In this document: positions 52,811-63,885 of the stretch, piece by piece | Layout of the letters: the number at the start of each line of letters is the position of its first letter | Numbering within the stretch: position 1 is the first letter of the stretch | NCBI RefSeq assembly: GCF_900091595.1 | Contig: NZ_FMCW01000013.1 | Location: forward strand, 149,002-213,001 | DNA: 64,000 nt | Source of the DNA: Micromonospora haikouensis | GTDB lineage: Bacteria; Actinomycetota; Actinomycetes; Mycobacteriales; Micromonosporaceae | Direction of reading: 5' to 3' | Made by a program: the position numbers and the translations under genes | The notes under the pieces: generated by a model | Told to the model about the DNA's origin: nothing | What the model saw: only the letters and a program-made list of their open reading frames with translations | The model's database searches: none

Positions 52811-54031
52811 TCAGGTGACGCCGAGGGTGGCGGCGAGCCGCGTCAGGGCGGCCGGGGCCGCCGCCGACCGCGCCACGACGCCGACGAGGTCTCTCGCCGC
52901 CGGCCGGTCGTGCACCTCGCCCCGGGCGGTGCGCTCCGCGTCCAGCACCGCCCGGCCCGCGCGCAGCCCGTCGCCGGCCGAGCCGTACAGGCGGGCCACG
53001 TCCAGCAGGTACGCGGCCCGGTGCTCGGGCGGCAGCCACCGCCACCCGTCGCCGGCGATCAGCCTCTCGTGGCGTACCGTCGCCGCCGTGACCTGGCCGA
53101 GCGCGGACCCGGCGACCACCCGGGCGGCCTCGACCGCCGCCCACCCGAAGCCCTCGCCGCCGGAGCCGGAGCTGCCCCCGGGCTCGGCGGACCGGGCGGC
53201 CTCATCGGCCCGGCCGAGCAGCTCGCCGGCGGCCCGCTCGTCGCCCCGGCCGGCGGCGGCCAGGGCGGCCTGGATCAGCAGCGCCCCGCGCACGGCCGGG
53301 CCGTCGGCGGGCGCGGCACCGGACAGGCAGGGCCCGACGCGGTGGGCGGCCACGACCGCCGCCTCCACCGCCGACCGCAGCCGGCCACTCGCCCGCAGGG
53401 CCTGACACAGCGGTACGGTCGCGGCGGCGGCCAGCCACGGGTCTGCAGCGGCCGTGGCGACGGCCAGGCCCCGGTCGGCGGCCAGCCACGCGAGTTCCCC
53501 CTGGCCGACCTTCACGAGCACCAGCGCGACCAGCCCGTACCCGGACGCCAGCAGACCGTCGGCCGGCCGGCCCGGACAGGTGGCGCGCGCCTCGCGGGCG
53601 GCGTCGAGGAGGCCGGGCAGCAGGGCGAGCAGCTCCGGGTACCGGGCGTGCCGGTAGCTCTGCTCCGCGTGCCCCAGCCGGGCCCGCACCTGCGCCACGT
53701 CGGGCGGCCGGGCCGGGGCCGCCACGTGGTAGCGGGCGAGGGCGGCCCGGACCCCCTCCACGCCCCGCGCCACACCCGCCGCGGCCCGGTCCGCCGGCGC
53801 GGGTCGATCCGCCAGCAGCATCTCCAGGTCGATCCGGAGCGCCTCGGCGACCTCCCGCAGGCTGGACACCCGCTCCAGCCTGCGCACCCCGCGTTCGACC
53901 TTGTCCACCCAGCTCTTCGACTTGCCGAGGCGGTCGGCGAACTGCTGCTGCGTCATGTTGCGCCGCACCCGCCAGTGGGCGACCCGGCGGCCGACCGGCA
54001 GCTCGTTCACCCGCCGGGCCGTCCCGCTCAC
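52811..54031 (-). CDS. XRE-family regulator with a helical-repeat C-terminus
   Basis: A 406-residue protein with an N-terminal Xre/Cro helix-turn-helix (about 11-72: RVAHWRVRRNMTQQQFADRLGKSKSWVDKVERG is split by short turns). The long Ala-rich region (80-400) is helical and probably TPR-like. Such proteins are abundant in actinomycetes and regulate development or secondary metabolism; no target is visible. GTG start overlaps the stop of a small membrane-protein gene (GTGA), so the two form an operon. Converges with the glgM-like gene, 11 bp away. Confidence 0.8.
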   Translation of the reverse strand: MSGTARRVNELPVGRRVAHWRVRRNMTQQQFADRLGKSKSWVDKVERGVRRLERVSSLREVAEALRIDLEMLLADRPAPADRAAAGVARGVEGVRAALARYHVAAPARPPDVAQVRARLGHAEQSYRHARYPELLALLPGLLDAAREARATCPGRPADGLLASGYGLVALVLVKVGQGELAWLAADRGLAVATAAADPWLAAAATVPLCQALRASGRLRSAVEAAVVAAHRVGPCLSGAAPADGPAVRGALLIQAALAAAGRGDERAAGELLGRADEAARSAEPGGSSGSGGEGFGWAAVEAARVVAGSALGQVTAATVRHERLIAGDGWRWLPPEHRAAYLLDVARLYGSAGDGLRAGRAVLDAERTARGEVHDRPAARDLVGVVARSAAAPAALTRLAATLGVT

Positions 54032-54225
54032 CCGAGGACCCCGAGAACCAACAGCACGAGTACGACCACCGCGATCGTCGCGCCGTAGGCGTGCTGCCGC
54101 CGGCTGACCGGCGCGCGGGCGGGCCTGGGCGGGCCGGGCACCCGGTCCCCGTCGGGTTGTGGAGGCCGGCCGTCGGGCATCGGGCGCGCCGGCGGCAGCG
54201 GCCCGTCGTGCGGGCGCTCACGCAT
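54028..54225 (-). CDS. Small single-helix membrane protein
   Basis: A 65-residue protein: a Pro/Arg-rich polar N-terminus, then one C-terminal hydrophobic helix (ATIAVVVLVLLVLGVLG) ending at the last residue, a tail-anchored layout. ATG with a near-perfect SD (AAGGAGG, 5 nt). Its TGA overlaps the start of the XRE regulator. It may tether or modulate that regulator, by inference from coupling only. No family recognised. Confidence 0.65.
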   Translation of the reverse strand: MRERPHDGPLPPARPMPDGRPPQPDGDRVPGPPRPARAPVSRRQHAYGATIAVVVLVLLVLGVLG

Positions 54226-54423
54226 CTGTGCCTCCTTCGGGATCAGGGGCTGTCAGGGGGCGGGGCGCACGGGGGTCGCCCCGCCCGGGTGAGAGGCACT
54301 CCGTTTGCTGACGAGAGGCCCTCATCCGCAACCTAGAGTGCAGTGAGTACAGAGTCAACCCAACATGCACAGAATGCTGTGTCGGGTGGCATGCTCGGAG
54401 GGCTGACGAGAGGTGGCCCCGCC

Positions 54424-54660
54424 ATGCCCAGACAACCCGTTTACGAGCAGGTCATCGACGATGTCACCGCGTCGATCCGAAGCGGCACGCTCAAGCCCGG
54501 CGACAAACTGCCCTCCATCACCGAGTTGTGCGAGCAGTACCGCGCCAGCGCGACGCCGATCCGACTGGCCCTGCGGATCCTCGACGAGCGGGGTTGGATC
54601 GAGGTGCACCAGGGCAAGGGCTCGTTCGTGGCGCAGAGCCCCCCGGCGACAGCCGGGTAG
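54424..54660 (+). CDS. Short GntR-family regulator (DNA-binding domain only)
   Basis: A 78-residue protein that is essentially one GntR winged helix (PVYEQVIDDVTASIRSGTLKPGD, LPSITELCEQY, ATPIRLALRILDERGWIEV, GKGSFVA). There is no effector domain, unlike typical GntR proteins of 120-250 residues. I chose ATG 54424 with SD GAGAGG. In-frame ATG 54391 and GTG 54343 would add 11 or 27 residues of no recognisable kind. CACAG-AATG-CTGTG (54368-54381) upstream may be its operator. Its TAG is part of the base of the following hairpin. Confidence 0.78.
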   Translation: MPRQPVYEQVIDDVTASIRSGTLKPGDKLPSITELCEQYRASATPIRLALRILDERGWIEVHQGKGSFVAQSPPATAG

Positions 54661-54707
54661 ATCTTGGTAAGTTTCGGCCCCCAGAGGGGCCGTTTGATAC
54701 CAAGATC
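54660..54707. repeat. 48-bp compound palindrome, terminator-like and probably a dispersed repeat
   Basis: GATCTTGGTA (54660-54669) pairs with TACCAAGATC (54698-54707). Inside, CGGCCCC (54675-54681) pairs with GGGGCCG (54686-54692) around a CAGA loop. The two stems are joined by AGTTT and TTTGA, which are mirror images rather than complementary. It begins at the last base of the gntR stop codon and can act as its terminator. Confidence 0.75.
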
Positions 54708-55147
54708 CACCACCTTGGGGAGCACGAGTCGCCGGGCGATCCACGCGCCTGCGACCGGGGTGGAGCGAGGCGGTCAAGCAGGGCGGCCATCAGCCGGGGT
54801 TGCGCCCCACTCCGCCACTCCCACCGTCGCCACTCCCACCGCTTTCGCTCGCCACCGCCCCCACTCGGTACGAACCACCACCCAACGTCACCATCGCCGA
54901 GCAAGCACCACGCATGGACGCGCCCTTTGCTCTGCACCCACATACGCAACGCTCACGCAGCGCAACACCCCCTCCCACCCCTCCAAGCATCCACATACTT
55001 AATAGAAGCAGCTAGAACCGGGTGCTGCGTCGATGGGTGCAGAGCAAAGGAAGGGCGAAGGGTTGAGTTTGGTCGGGCAGGGGTCACCGACAGTAGGACC
55101 CGTCGCACCATTCGAGCCCAGCCGCACTCACACCACGGAGCGTGAAC
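54708..55147. other. Non-coding region of unusual composition
   Basis: About 440 bp, C/A-rich on the plus strand, with poor third-position GC in every frame. CGCCACTCCCACCG occurs twice in tandem at about 54812-54841. It then holds the 54924-55050 inverted-repeat structure. Several open frames cross it, but none has start signals or a domain. It may encode a structured RNA, or be a degenerate mobile or repeat element. Confidence 0.5.
54924..55050. repeat. 17-bp perfect inverted repeat enclosing a second stem
   Basis: CCTTTGCTCTGCACCCA (54924-54940) and TGGGTGCAGAGCAAAGG (55034-55050) are perfectly complementary, 93 nt apart. Nested inside, ACGCAGC (54955-54961) pairs with GCTGCGT (55024-55030). 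The whole can fold into a long stem with a ~60-nt apical loop that includes an AT-rich patch. Confidence 0.7.
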
Positions 55148-55279
55148 ATGCCGCAGGTCGCGAGCCACGCGATGCAGCCGCGGGACCACGGGATCGGAGC
55201 CCGGCACGACACCCCGCCCGCCACCCACGGGGGCATCCACCGGCTCAGCGCTCCGCGAGGGCTTGATCGCGCACCGTGA
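55148..55279 (+). CDS. Possible 43-residue small protein
   Basis: An ATG at 55148 with GGAG 8-9 nt upstream opens a 43-codon frame, His/Pro/Gly-rich (MPQVASHAMQPRDHGIGA at the start). Most third codon positions are G or C, unlike the region just upstream. There is no signal peptide or recognisable domain. It ends 22 nt before the sulfotransferase-like gene. It may be a real small gene or chance in GC-rich DNA. Confidence 0.3.
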   Translation: MPQVASHAMQPRDHGIGARHDTPPATHGGIHRLSAPRGLDRAP

Positions 55280-55292
55280 TTCCGCGTAGCGT
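55263..55292 (+). promoter_or_regulatory. Promoter of the sulfotransferase-like gene
   Basis: TTGATC (55263-55268), an 18-bp spacer, then TAGCGT (55287-55292). The ATG is at 55302, 9 nt further, with no SD, so transcription would start at or just before the start codon. Confidence 0.5.
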
Positions 55293-55301
55293 CTGGCGTC
55301 G

Positions 55302-56444
55302 ATGGATACGAACGGGTCCGCGCAGGTGCTGGACATCCTCGACAAGGTCGCGCCGGCCGAGTTCGTCCCGGCCAGCCCGCACAACTTCGTCGTACGACCG
55401 GGCGGCTCGGTGCCGGCGGAGAGCCTGCTCGGCGACCCCGACGTCAGCCTGCACTGCCTCGACGACGAGCACCGCCTCGCGTACTTCGTGCAGGCCCCGC
55501 CCGGGGTCGACCTGGCCGGCGGGCCGTTCCTCTACCTCGACCAGTACCGGGCTGCGCGGCGGCTGGTCACGGTGTCCTACGAGACCCTGCACCGGCTCGC
55601 CGACGGCCTGCCCGACCCGGCGCGGCTGGTCCTGGTCTACTCCGTCGGGCGCTGCGGGTCGACGCTGCTCAGCAGGGCGTTGGGCGAGGTGGCGGGGGTG
55701 CGCAGCTACTCCGAGCCCGATGTCTTCACCGAGATCGCGCTGCTGCGGCACGAGGACCCGGGCCGCGACGCGGAGTACGCGCGGCTGATCCGCAGCTGCG
55801 TCCGCGTCCTCGGCAACGCCGGGAGCAACACCGGGAGCGGGGGCGCCGAGACGCTGGCGGTCAAGTTCCGGGCCAGCGGCATCCAGCTCGGCGACCTGTT
55901 CCACGAGGTGTTCCCCGCCGCCCGGGGCGTGTTCCTGCACCGCGACGCGCGCCCGTGGCTGGAGTCGATGCACCAGGGCTTCACGCCGCACCTGCCCGAC
56001 CCGGGGGCGCAACTGGCGTTCCTGAAGTACGTGCTGGCCCAGGCCCCGTTGATCATGCCCTTCGTCGCCCGGCACGAGCGGCAGCCGACGCCGACGGAGG
56101 CGTACGTGTTGACCTGGTTGTCGGTGCTGGACCGCTACCGCGCGCTGCGCCGCGCCGGGGTGCCGCTGCTGCCGGTGGCCTACGAGGCGCTCGCCGCCGA
56201 CCCGAAGGCGACCCTCGCCGCCGTGCTGGACCACTGCGGCCTGCCGGCCGGCGGCGTCGACGCGGCGTACGCGACCCTCTCGGCCGACTCTCAGGAGGGC
56301 ACCGTGCTGTCCCGGGCGAGCCGCCGCAGCAACCCGGCGGCGGCCCTGGCCGCGGAGGACCATGCGCAGGCGCGGGCGGTCCTCGCGGAGCATCCGGTCG
56401 TCGGCCCCGACGATCCGCTCGTGCGGGGATTGATCGAGCCGTAG
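55302..56444 (+). CDS. Sulfotransferase-like protein
   Basis: A 380-residue protein with a P-loop-like 5'-phosphosulfate motif, VYSVGRCGSTLLSRAL (about 112-127), and a later FLHRDARPWLESM segment where sulfotransferases bind the 3'-phosphate. The fold resembles sulfotransferase or related nucleotide-binding families. The substrate is unknown and true PAPS use is not proven. About 100 N-terminal residues precede the motif, more than in ordinary sulfotransferases, and may be an extra domain. It is upstream of glgE by 59 bp but has its own promoter. Confidence 0.65.
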   Translation: MDTNGSAQVLDILDKVAPAEFVPASPHNFVVRPGGSVPAESLLGDPDVSLHCLDDEHRLAYFVQAPPGVDLAGGPFLYLDQYRAARRLVTVSYETLHRLADGLPDPARLVLVYSVGRCGSTLLSRALGEVAGVRSYSEPDVFTEIALLRHEDPGRDAEYARLIRSCVRVLGNAGSNTGSGGAETLAVKFRASGIQLGDLFHEVFPAARGVFLHRDARPWLESMHQGFTPHLPDPGAQLAFLKYVLAQAPLIMPFVARHERQPTPTEAYVLTWLSVLDRYRALRRAGVPLLPVAYEALAADPKATLAAVLDHCGLPAGGVDAAYATLSADSQEGTVLSRASRRSNPAAALAAEDHAQARAVLAEHPVVGPDDPLVRGLIEP

Positions 56445-56503
56445 CGGGATCCGGGGGGAGCTTGCCCGCGCGCGAGACGATCTCGCACAGGTAGGTTGAC
56501 AGG

Positions 56504-60630
<4,127 letters not shown>

Positions 60631-60676
60631 CCCCGCGCTCAGCCGGAGCTGCGGGCGGGCCGTGGTCCGGCGGGGA

Positions 60677-60976
60677 TCAGGCCGCGTCCGCCCGGGGCGC
60701 GAACGTGACGTCCAGTCTCATGTTCAGCGCCCTGGCCAGCCGTTCGAGCACCGTCAGGGTCGGCACCGTGCCCCCGGCCTCGAAACGGGCCACGGCGGAC
60801 TGCGTCATGCCTGCGGCACGGGCGAGCTCGGTCTGGCTCCAGCCGTTTCGCTCACGCAGTTCCCGGACCGTCTGCCCGAGCTCGAAGGCGATCCGTGCCG
60901 CCTCGTAGGCGTCTGCCGCCCCGGGCTCGGCGAGGCGTCGCTCACGCAGTTCGTTCCAGTCGTTTCGATCGTTCAT
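60677..60976 (-). CDS. higA: HigA-like XRE antitoxin
   Basis: A 99-residue protein: an N-terminal helix (ELRERRLAEPGAADAYEAAR) that likely binds the toxin and a C-terminal Xre helix-turn-helix (LRERNGWSQTELARAAGMTQ, SAVARFEAGG). Gene order toxin-antitoxin and the ATGA overlap with the toxin gene are typical of HigBA. It should neutralise the toxin and repress the operon at the palindrome 61324-61341. Confidence 0.82.
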   Translation of the reverse strand: MNDRNDWNELRERRLAEPGAADAYEAARIAFELGQTVRELRERNGWSQTELARAAGMTQSAVARFEAGGTVPTLTVLERLARALNMRLDVTFAPRADAA

Positions 60977-61326
60977 CGCTTCGCCCCCTGGTGCACAGTG
61001 TGTCGCTCCGCCACGCATCGTTCCAGCGCCCGTCGCGCCCGCTCGACCTCGCGGTCCTCCCGCATCCGGGTCTTCCGAAAGACGGTCAGCAGGATGACGC
61101 GCCGATCCGTGGCGATCCAATAGGTCACCCTGACCGGGTCGCGATCCAGGTAGAACCGCAACTCGCGCAGCTTGCCGTCGAGTTGCCTGGTGTACGGTTC
61201 GCCGAGAAGCGGCCCTCGCCCGCCGAGCAGGTCGACGTAGAAGGCCGCTCTGGCGAAGTGTGCTGTCGACAGCCCCTCCAGCCAATCGCGGACTTCGGGT
61301 TCGAGTTCCACGCTACCCCATGCCAT
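60973..61326 (-). CDS. higB: HigB/RelE-superfamily toxin (Gp49-like)
   Basis: A 117-residue protein of the RelE/HigB (phage Gp49-like, PF05973-type) toxin family: VELEPEVRDWLEGL at the start, LRELRFYLDRDPVRVTYWI in the core and ILLTVFRKTRMREDREVERA, the basic C-terminal RNase-like part. Members usually cleave mRNA on the ribosome. The ATG at 61326 is the last codon of an 18-bp palindrome and stands 7 nt after TAGCAT, so the message is probably leaderless. Confidence 0.82.
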   Translation of the reverse strand: MAWGSVELEPEVRDWLEGLSTAHFARAAFYVDLLGGRGPLLGEPYTRQLDGKLRELRFYLDRDPVRVTYWIATDRRVILLTVFRKTRMREDREVERARRALERCVAERHTVHQGAKR

Positions 61327-61341
61327 AGCATCGATGCTATG
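61324..61341. promoter_or_regulatory. 18-bp perfect palindrome: predicted toxin-antitoxin operator
   Basis: CATAGCATCGATGCTATG is a perfect palindrome that holds both the predicted -10 (TAGCAT, minus strand) and the toxin start codon. Repressor bound here would block transcription directly, as expected for HigA autoregulation. Confidence 0.7.
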
Positions 61342-61445
61342 TAACCAGGTCAGGTGACGCTCGGAGCGCGGCCCGCGTGTCGCGCCTGACCCAGCGCCGC
61401 CCGAGCCGCCTGCCGGGCGGGCCACGCTTACCGCCCGGCCGGCGG

Positions 61446-62411
61446 CTATCCGGTGCGCCCCGTCACGCGGATCCTGCCCGAGAGGCCGAGCACCGTCGGG
61501 GCCACGTACTCCAACTCGACGGTCTCGCCCGCGCCGACGGTGACCTCGTGCTCGGCCACGGCGAAGTCGTCGGTGCCGCCGAAGGGCACGACGACCCGCA
61601 CGCTGCTCGGGCCGGCGGGCACCGCGAACTCGTGGCTGCCCCAGCCGGGCACAGGCACCTCGACACCGGCGAGCAGCAGCCGCGGCCCGGTCGACCGGTA
61701 CAACTCCGCGAAGGGACCGTCGGGACAGGTGAAGGTGATCCGCAGGCACGGGCTCGTCGGCCCAGGGTAGGGGTCGGGGCGATTCGTCAGGCTGACCGGC
61801 AGCGGCACGACCCTGTTGCGCCGCGCCTCGCGGCGGTTCAGCCAGGCGTAGTAGCGCGGAACGCCGACGACTGATCGGAGCAGGGAATACCAGACGCCGA
61901 AGATCAGCATGATGGTCAGCGCGATCCGTAGCATGCCCAGGATCGTCACGGCCAGCGCCCACACCCGGGACACCGGCCGGCCGTACCGGCAGTCGGTGTT
62001 GCCCTTGCCGAAGCACGCCTCCCGGAAGTCGACCGGCCCGCCCCGGTCGGCCGGGGTGACGGCGGAGTTGCGGGTGACGATCCGCACCTCGCGCCCGTCG
62101 CCGGTCCGGACGGTCACCGCGCAGTGCCACCAGTAGCCGAAGCCGTCGCCGCTGACCGGCCCGACCCGCCGGCACTCCCCCACCGTGGCCTGCGCCGGAC
62201 GCTCTGCCGGGGTGGACTTCACCATCCCCGTGCCCGAATAGAAGCCCGTCATCGTGTTGAACACCAGCCACGAGACGACGATGGCCACGGCGCAGGCGAC
62301 CGCCACCCCGAACTGCGTCAGCCGACCCCAGAACGGCCCGCGTCGCTCGTACGCGGCGATCTGCTCGCGCTGCATCGCCGCGGTCTCCTCGGGAGCGGTC
62401 AGGCTCACCAC
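61446..62411 (-). CDS. Membrane protein of unknown function with a C-terminal beta domain
   Basis: A 321-residue protein I cannot assign. A short cytoplasmic N-terminus leads to helix 1 (FGVAVACAVAIVVSWLVFNTM, near 34-54), an external loop of about 95 residues with four Cys, helix 2 (VWALAVTILGMLRIALTIML, near 149-168) with VVGVPRYYAWL after it, and a C-terminal beta-rich region (LLAGVEVPVPGWGSHEFAVPAG). GTG start with GGGGGA upstream; a second GTG follows at once. It shares the helix-plus-VGxPRY pattern with the small protein at 62886. Transcribed towards the toxin gene. Confidence 0.65.
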   Translation of the reverse strand: MVSLTAPEETAAMQREQIAAYERRGPFWGRLTQFGVAVACAVAIVVSWLVFNTMTGFYSGTGMVKSTPAERPAQATVGECRRVGPVSGDGFGYWWHCAVTVRTGDGREVRIVTRNSAVTPADRGGPVDFREACFGKGNTDCRYGRPVSRVWALAVTILGMLRIALTIMLIFGVWYSLLRSVVGVPRYYAWLNRREARRNRVVPLPVSLTNRPDPYPGPTSPCLRITFTCPDGPFAELYRSTGPRLLLAGVEVPVPGWGSHEFAVPAGPSSVRVVVPFGGTDDFAVAEHEVTVGAGETVELEYVAPTVLGLSGRIRVTGRTG

Positions 62412-62562
62412 GGTCCCCCTGTCCGGCCGCCGCCGTCGGACGGTCGACCCGTCGCGTTCCCCGAGACTGCCCGCGCGCTCTCGCCTTCGTCGATGAACAT
62501 CACGACGAGATTCGCCAGGAGCCAGGTGATAGCCGAGGACGGCCTCCCCCGACTGGGCACGC

Positions 62563-62835
62563 TCATGCCTGCGACGCGAGCAGGTACGCGCCGCCGGTCA
62601 GGGCCACCACACCCAGCAGCACCATCAACATCCCGAAGGCCCGGTCGAACAGGATGAAGCGATCCCGAGGTCGCTCGTCGGCTCGCCTCATCCTTCCGCC
62701 GAGACCGATCGGGCGCACGAGGCGTTGGGCCAGCTCGATGTGCCGGGCCGCGATGCCCCGGTAGTCAGCCGCGAGAGCCAGACCCGTCACGATCAGGAGC
62801 AGTCCGAAGGAGACTGCCACAACCGCTCGCCCCAC
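62563..62835 (-). CDS. Small two-helix membrane protein
   Basis: A 90-residue protein with helix 1 (VVAVSFGLLLIVTGLALAA, about 5-23) and helix 2 (AFGMLMVLLGVVALTGGAYLL, about 66-86), joined by a basic cytoplasmic-type loop. GTG 62835 has SD GGAGG 7 nt upstream. It could be read as the C-terminal part of a longer protein if the poly-G tract at 62953 changes length. No family recognised. Confidence 0.6.
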   Translation of the reverse strand: MGRAVVAVSFGLLLIVTGLALAADYRGIAARHIELAQRLVRPIGLGGRMRRADERPRDRFILFDRAFGMLMVLLGVVALTGGAYLLASQA

Positions 62836-62885
62836 GATGACACCTCCGTGTACGGGGGCGGGCTCCGGTGCCGGCCCAACATCGA

Positions 62886-63134
62886 TCAACTCTTCGGAAT
62901 GAGCACGGCACAGAGCACCCGTCGCACTACCCGGCGGACCCGTCTGCCTTGCGGGGGGGGGGGGAACAGGCGGCCGTGCAGCCGAAGGTACCTGGGCGCA
63001 CCAAGGACAGCCCTGACGACGGCAACGACCAGGGTGGACAGCAGCAGGAAGGTTCCCACCGCCGCCATCATCAGCAGGATCGAAACGACCACGTTCCGCA
63101 CGCGATGTCCGACAGGGCCCGGACCCGCCCACAT
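62886..63134 (-). CDS. Small membrane protein interrupted by a 12-bp homopolymer
   Basis: An 82-residue frame with one long hydrophobic region (VVVSILLMMAAVGTFLLLST, VVAVVRAVLGAPRYLRL), resembling the second helix of the 61446 protein (SLLRSVVGVPRYYAWL). The codons for PPPP are a run of 12 C on the coding strand; past this the sequence is Arg-rich and may be out of frame. The coding frame also continues upstream of the ATG to the lipoprotein stop. It may be a remnant or a frameshifted paralogue. Confidence 0.4.
   Translation of the reverse strand: MWAGPGPVGHRVRNVVVSILLMMAAVGTFLLLSTLVVAVVRAVLGAPRYLRLHGRLFPPPPQGRRVRRVVRRVLCAVLIPKS
62953..62964. repeat. Poly-G tract of 12
   Basis: Twelve consecutive G on the plus strand. 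Tracts this long are prone to slippage in replication and to sequencing or assembly error. A change of one or two bases would join the reading frames of the two small membrane genes. Confidence 0.9.
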
Positions 63135-63212
63135 CCGCAGCTCGCGCTCACGGATGTCGGCGCTCTGGAAGCTCGCGTCGAACGAACGCGCCGCACGTTG
63201 ACAGTCCGGATG

Positions 63213-63686
63213 TCAGCACTTGAGGAACCTCACGGTATAGCCCTCGTCGGGGTCACTCTCGTACCCGAAGAGCCCGACCTCCCCTTCATCCGTCCTACGA
63301 ACGATCAGCTCACCGGACGGCGGGTTCACGGATGATCCAAGCTTGTCGAACTCCAGGCGGACCCGGGGCGACGTCGCAGTTTCGCCGAAGGTCCAGCTGC
63401 CATTACCGCCCGCGGGTTGCACGCCCCCGTAGTCCCGGTCAAGGAGATAGCCCTCGACCAACTCGTCATCCTCGTGCAGGACCGCGAAGAAGTCACGCGA
63501 CAACCTGACGAGATCGAACTTCCCGCCGGCCTCGACGGTCAGCAGATCGCCACCGCCCGAACACCATTCTCCGGTCACTTCCTCCGCCAGGATCGGCGGC
63601 GACGCCTGACTGCAGGCACCGACAAGGGCACCCACGGCCAAACAAACTACCGACATGAGTGAGGCACTGATCTTGCCGATGGTCAT
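63213..63686 (-). CDS. Putative lipoprotein
   Basis: A 157-residue protein with a lipoprotein signal: basic start, hydrophobic stretch (ASLMSVVCLAVGALV) and lipobox LVGAC with the lipidated Cys at about residue 25. The mature part is small and beta-rich (EVTGEWCSGGGDLLTVEAGGKFDLVRLS; split here at short turns) with acidic surface and a second Cys at the C-terminal residue. No family recognised. ATG 63686 with GGAG upstream; the longer frame to 63773 has poor start signals. Confidence 0.65.
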   Translation of the reverse strand: MTIGKISASLMSVVCLAVGALVGACSQASPPILAEEVTGEWCSGGGDLLTVEAGGKFDLVRLSRDFFAVLHEDDELVEGYLLDRDYGGVQPAGGNGSWTFGETATSPRVRLEFDKLGSSVNPPSGELIVRRTDEGEVGLFGYESDPDEGYTVRFLKC

Positions 63687-63831
63687 CACCCGCTCCACCC
63701 GCCGCGACGGTGCATCAGCCCTCGATCGCGCGCTAGCCACCTCCGCCGCAAACTCGAAGTAGTTGCATATCAAGCCTCGGACGTTTCTCTGATGCTTGGC
63801 CAGGTACGCCGGGCCCTCGGAACCGCAGGGA

Positions 63832-63870
63832 CGGTGGTGCGGGCCGCCCTAGGGTGGGCCCGCACCACCG
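63832..63870. terminator. Strong hairpin between transposase end and lipoprotein gene
   Basis: CGGTGGTGCGGGCC (63832-63845) pairs perfectly with GGCCCGCACCACCG (63857-63870), a 14-bp stem with an 11-nt loop. It follows the transposase stop and precedes the lipoprotein promoter region, so it should insulate the two. Confidence 0.75.
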
Positions 63871-63885
63871 TGTAATGACGTGATC

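Noticed and set aside
54518..55145. Several 65-205 codon frames in both directions
   Set aside because: They cross palindromes and repeats, have poor third-position GC and lack start signals or domains; treated as non-coding.
63832..63870. Terminal inverted repeat of the insertion sequence
   Set aside because: The two halves are adjacent and form a hairpin; a terminator is simpler. The other end of the element is outside the window, so a true IS end cannot be identified.
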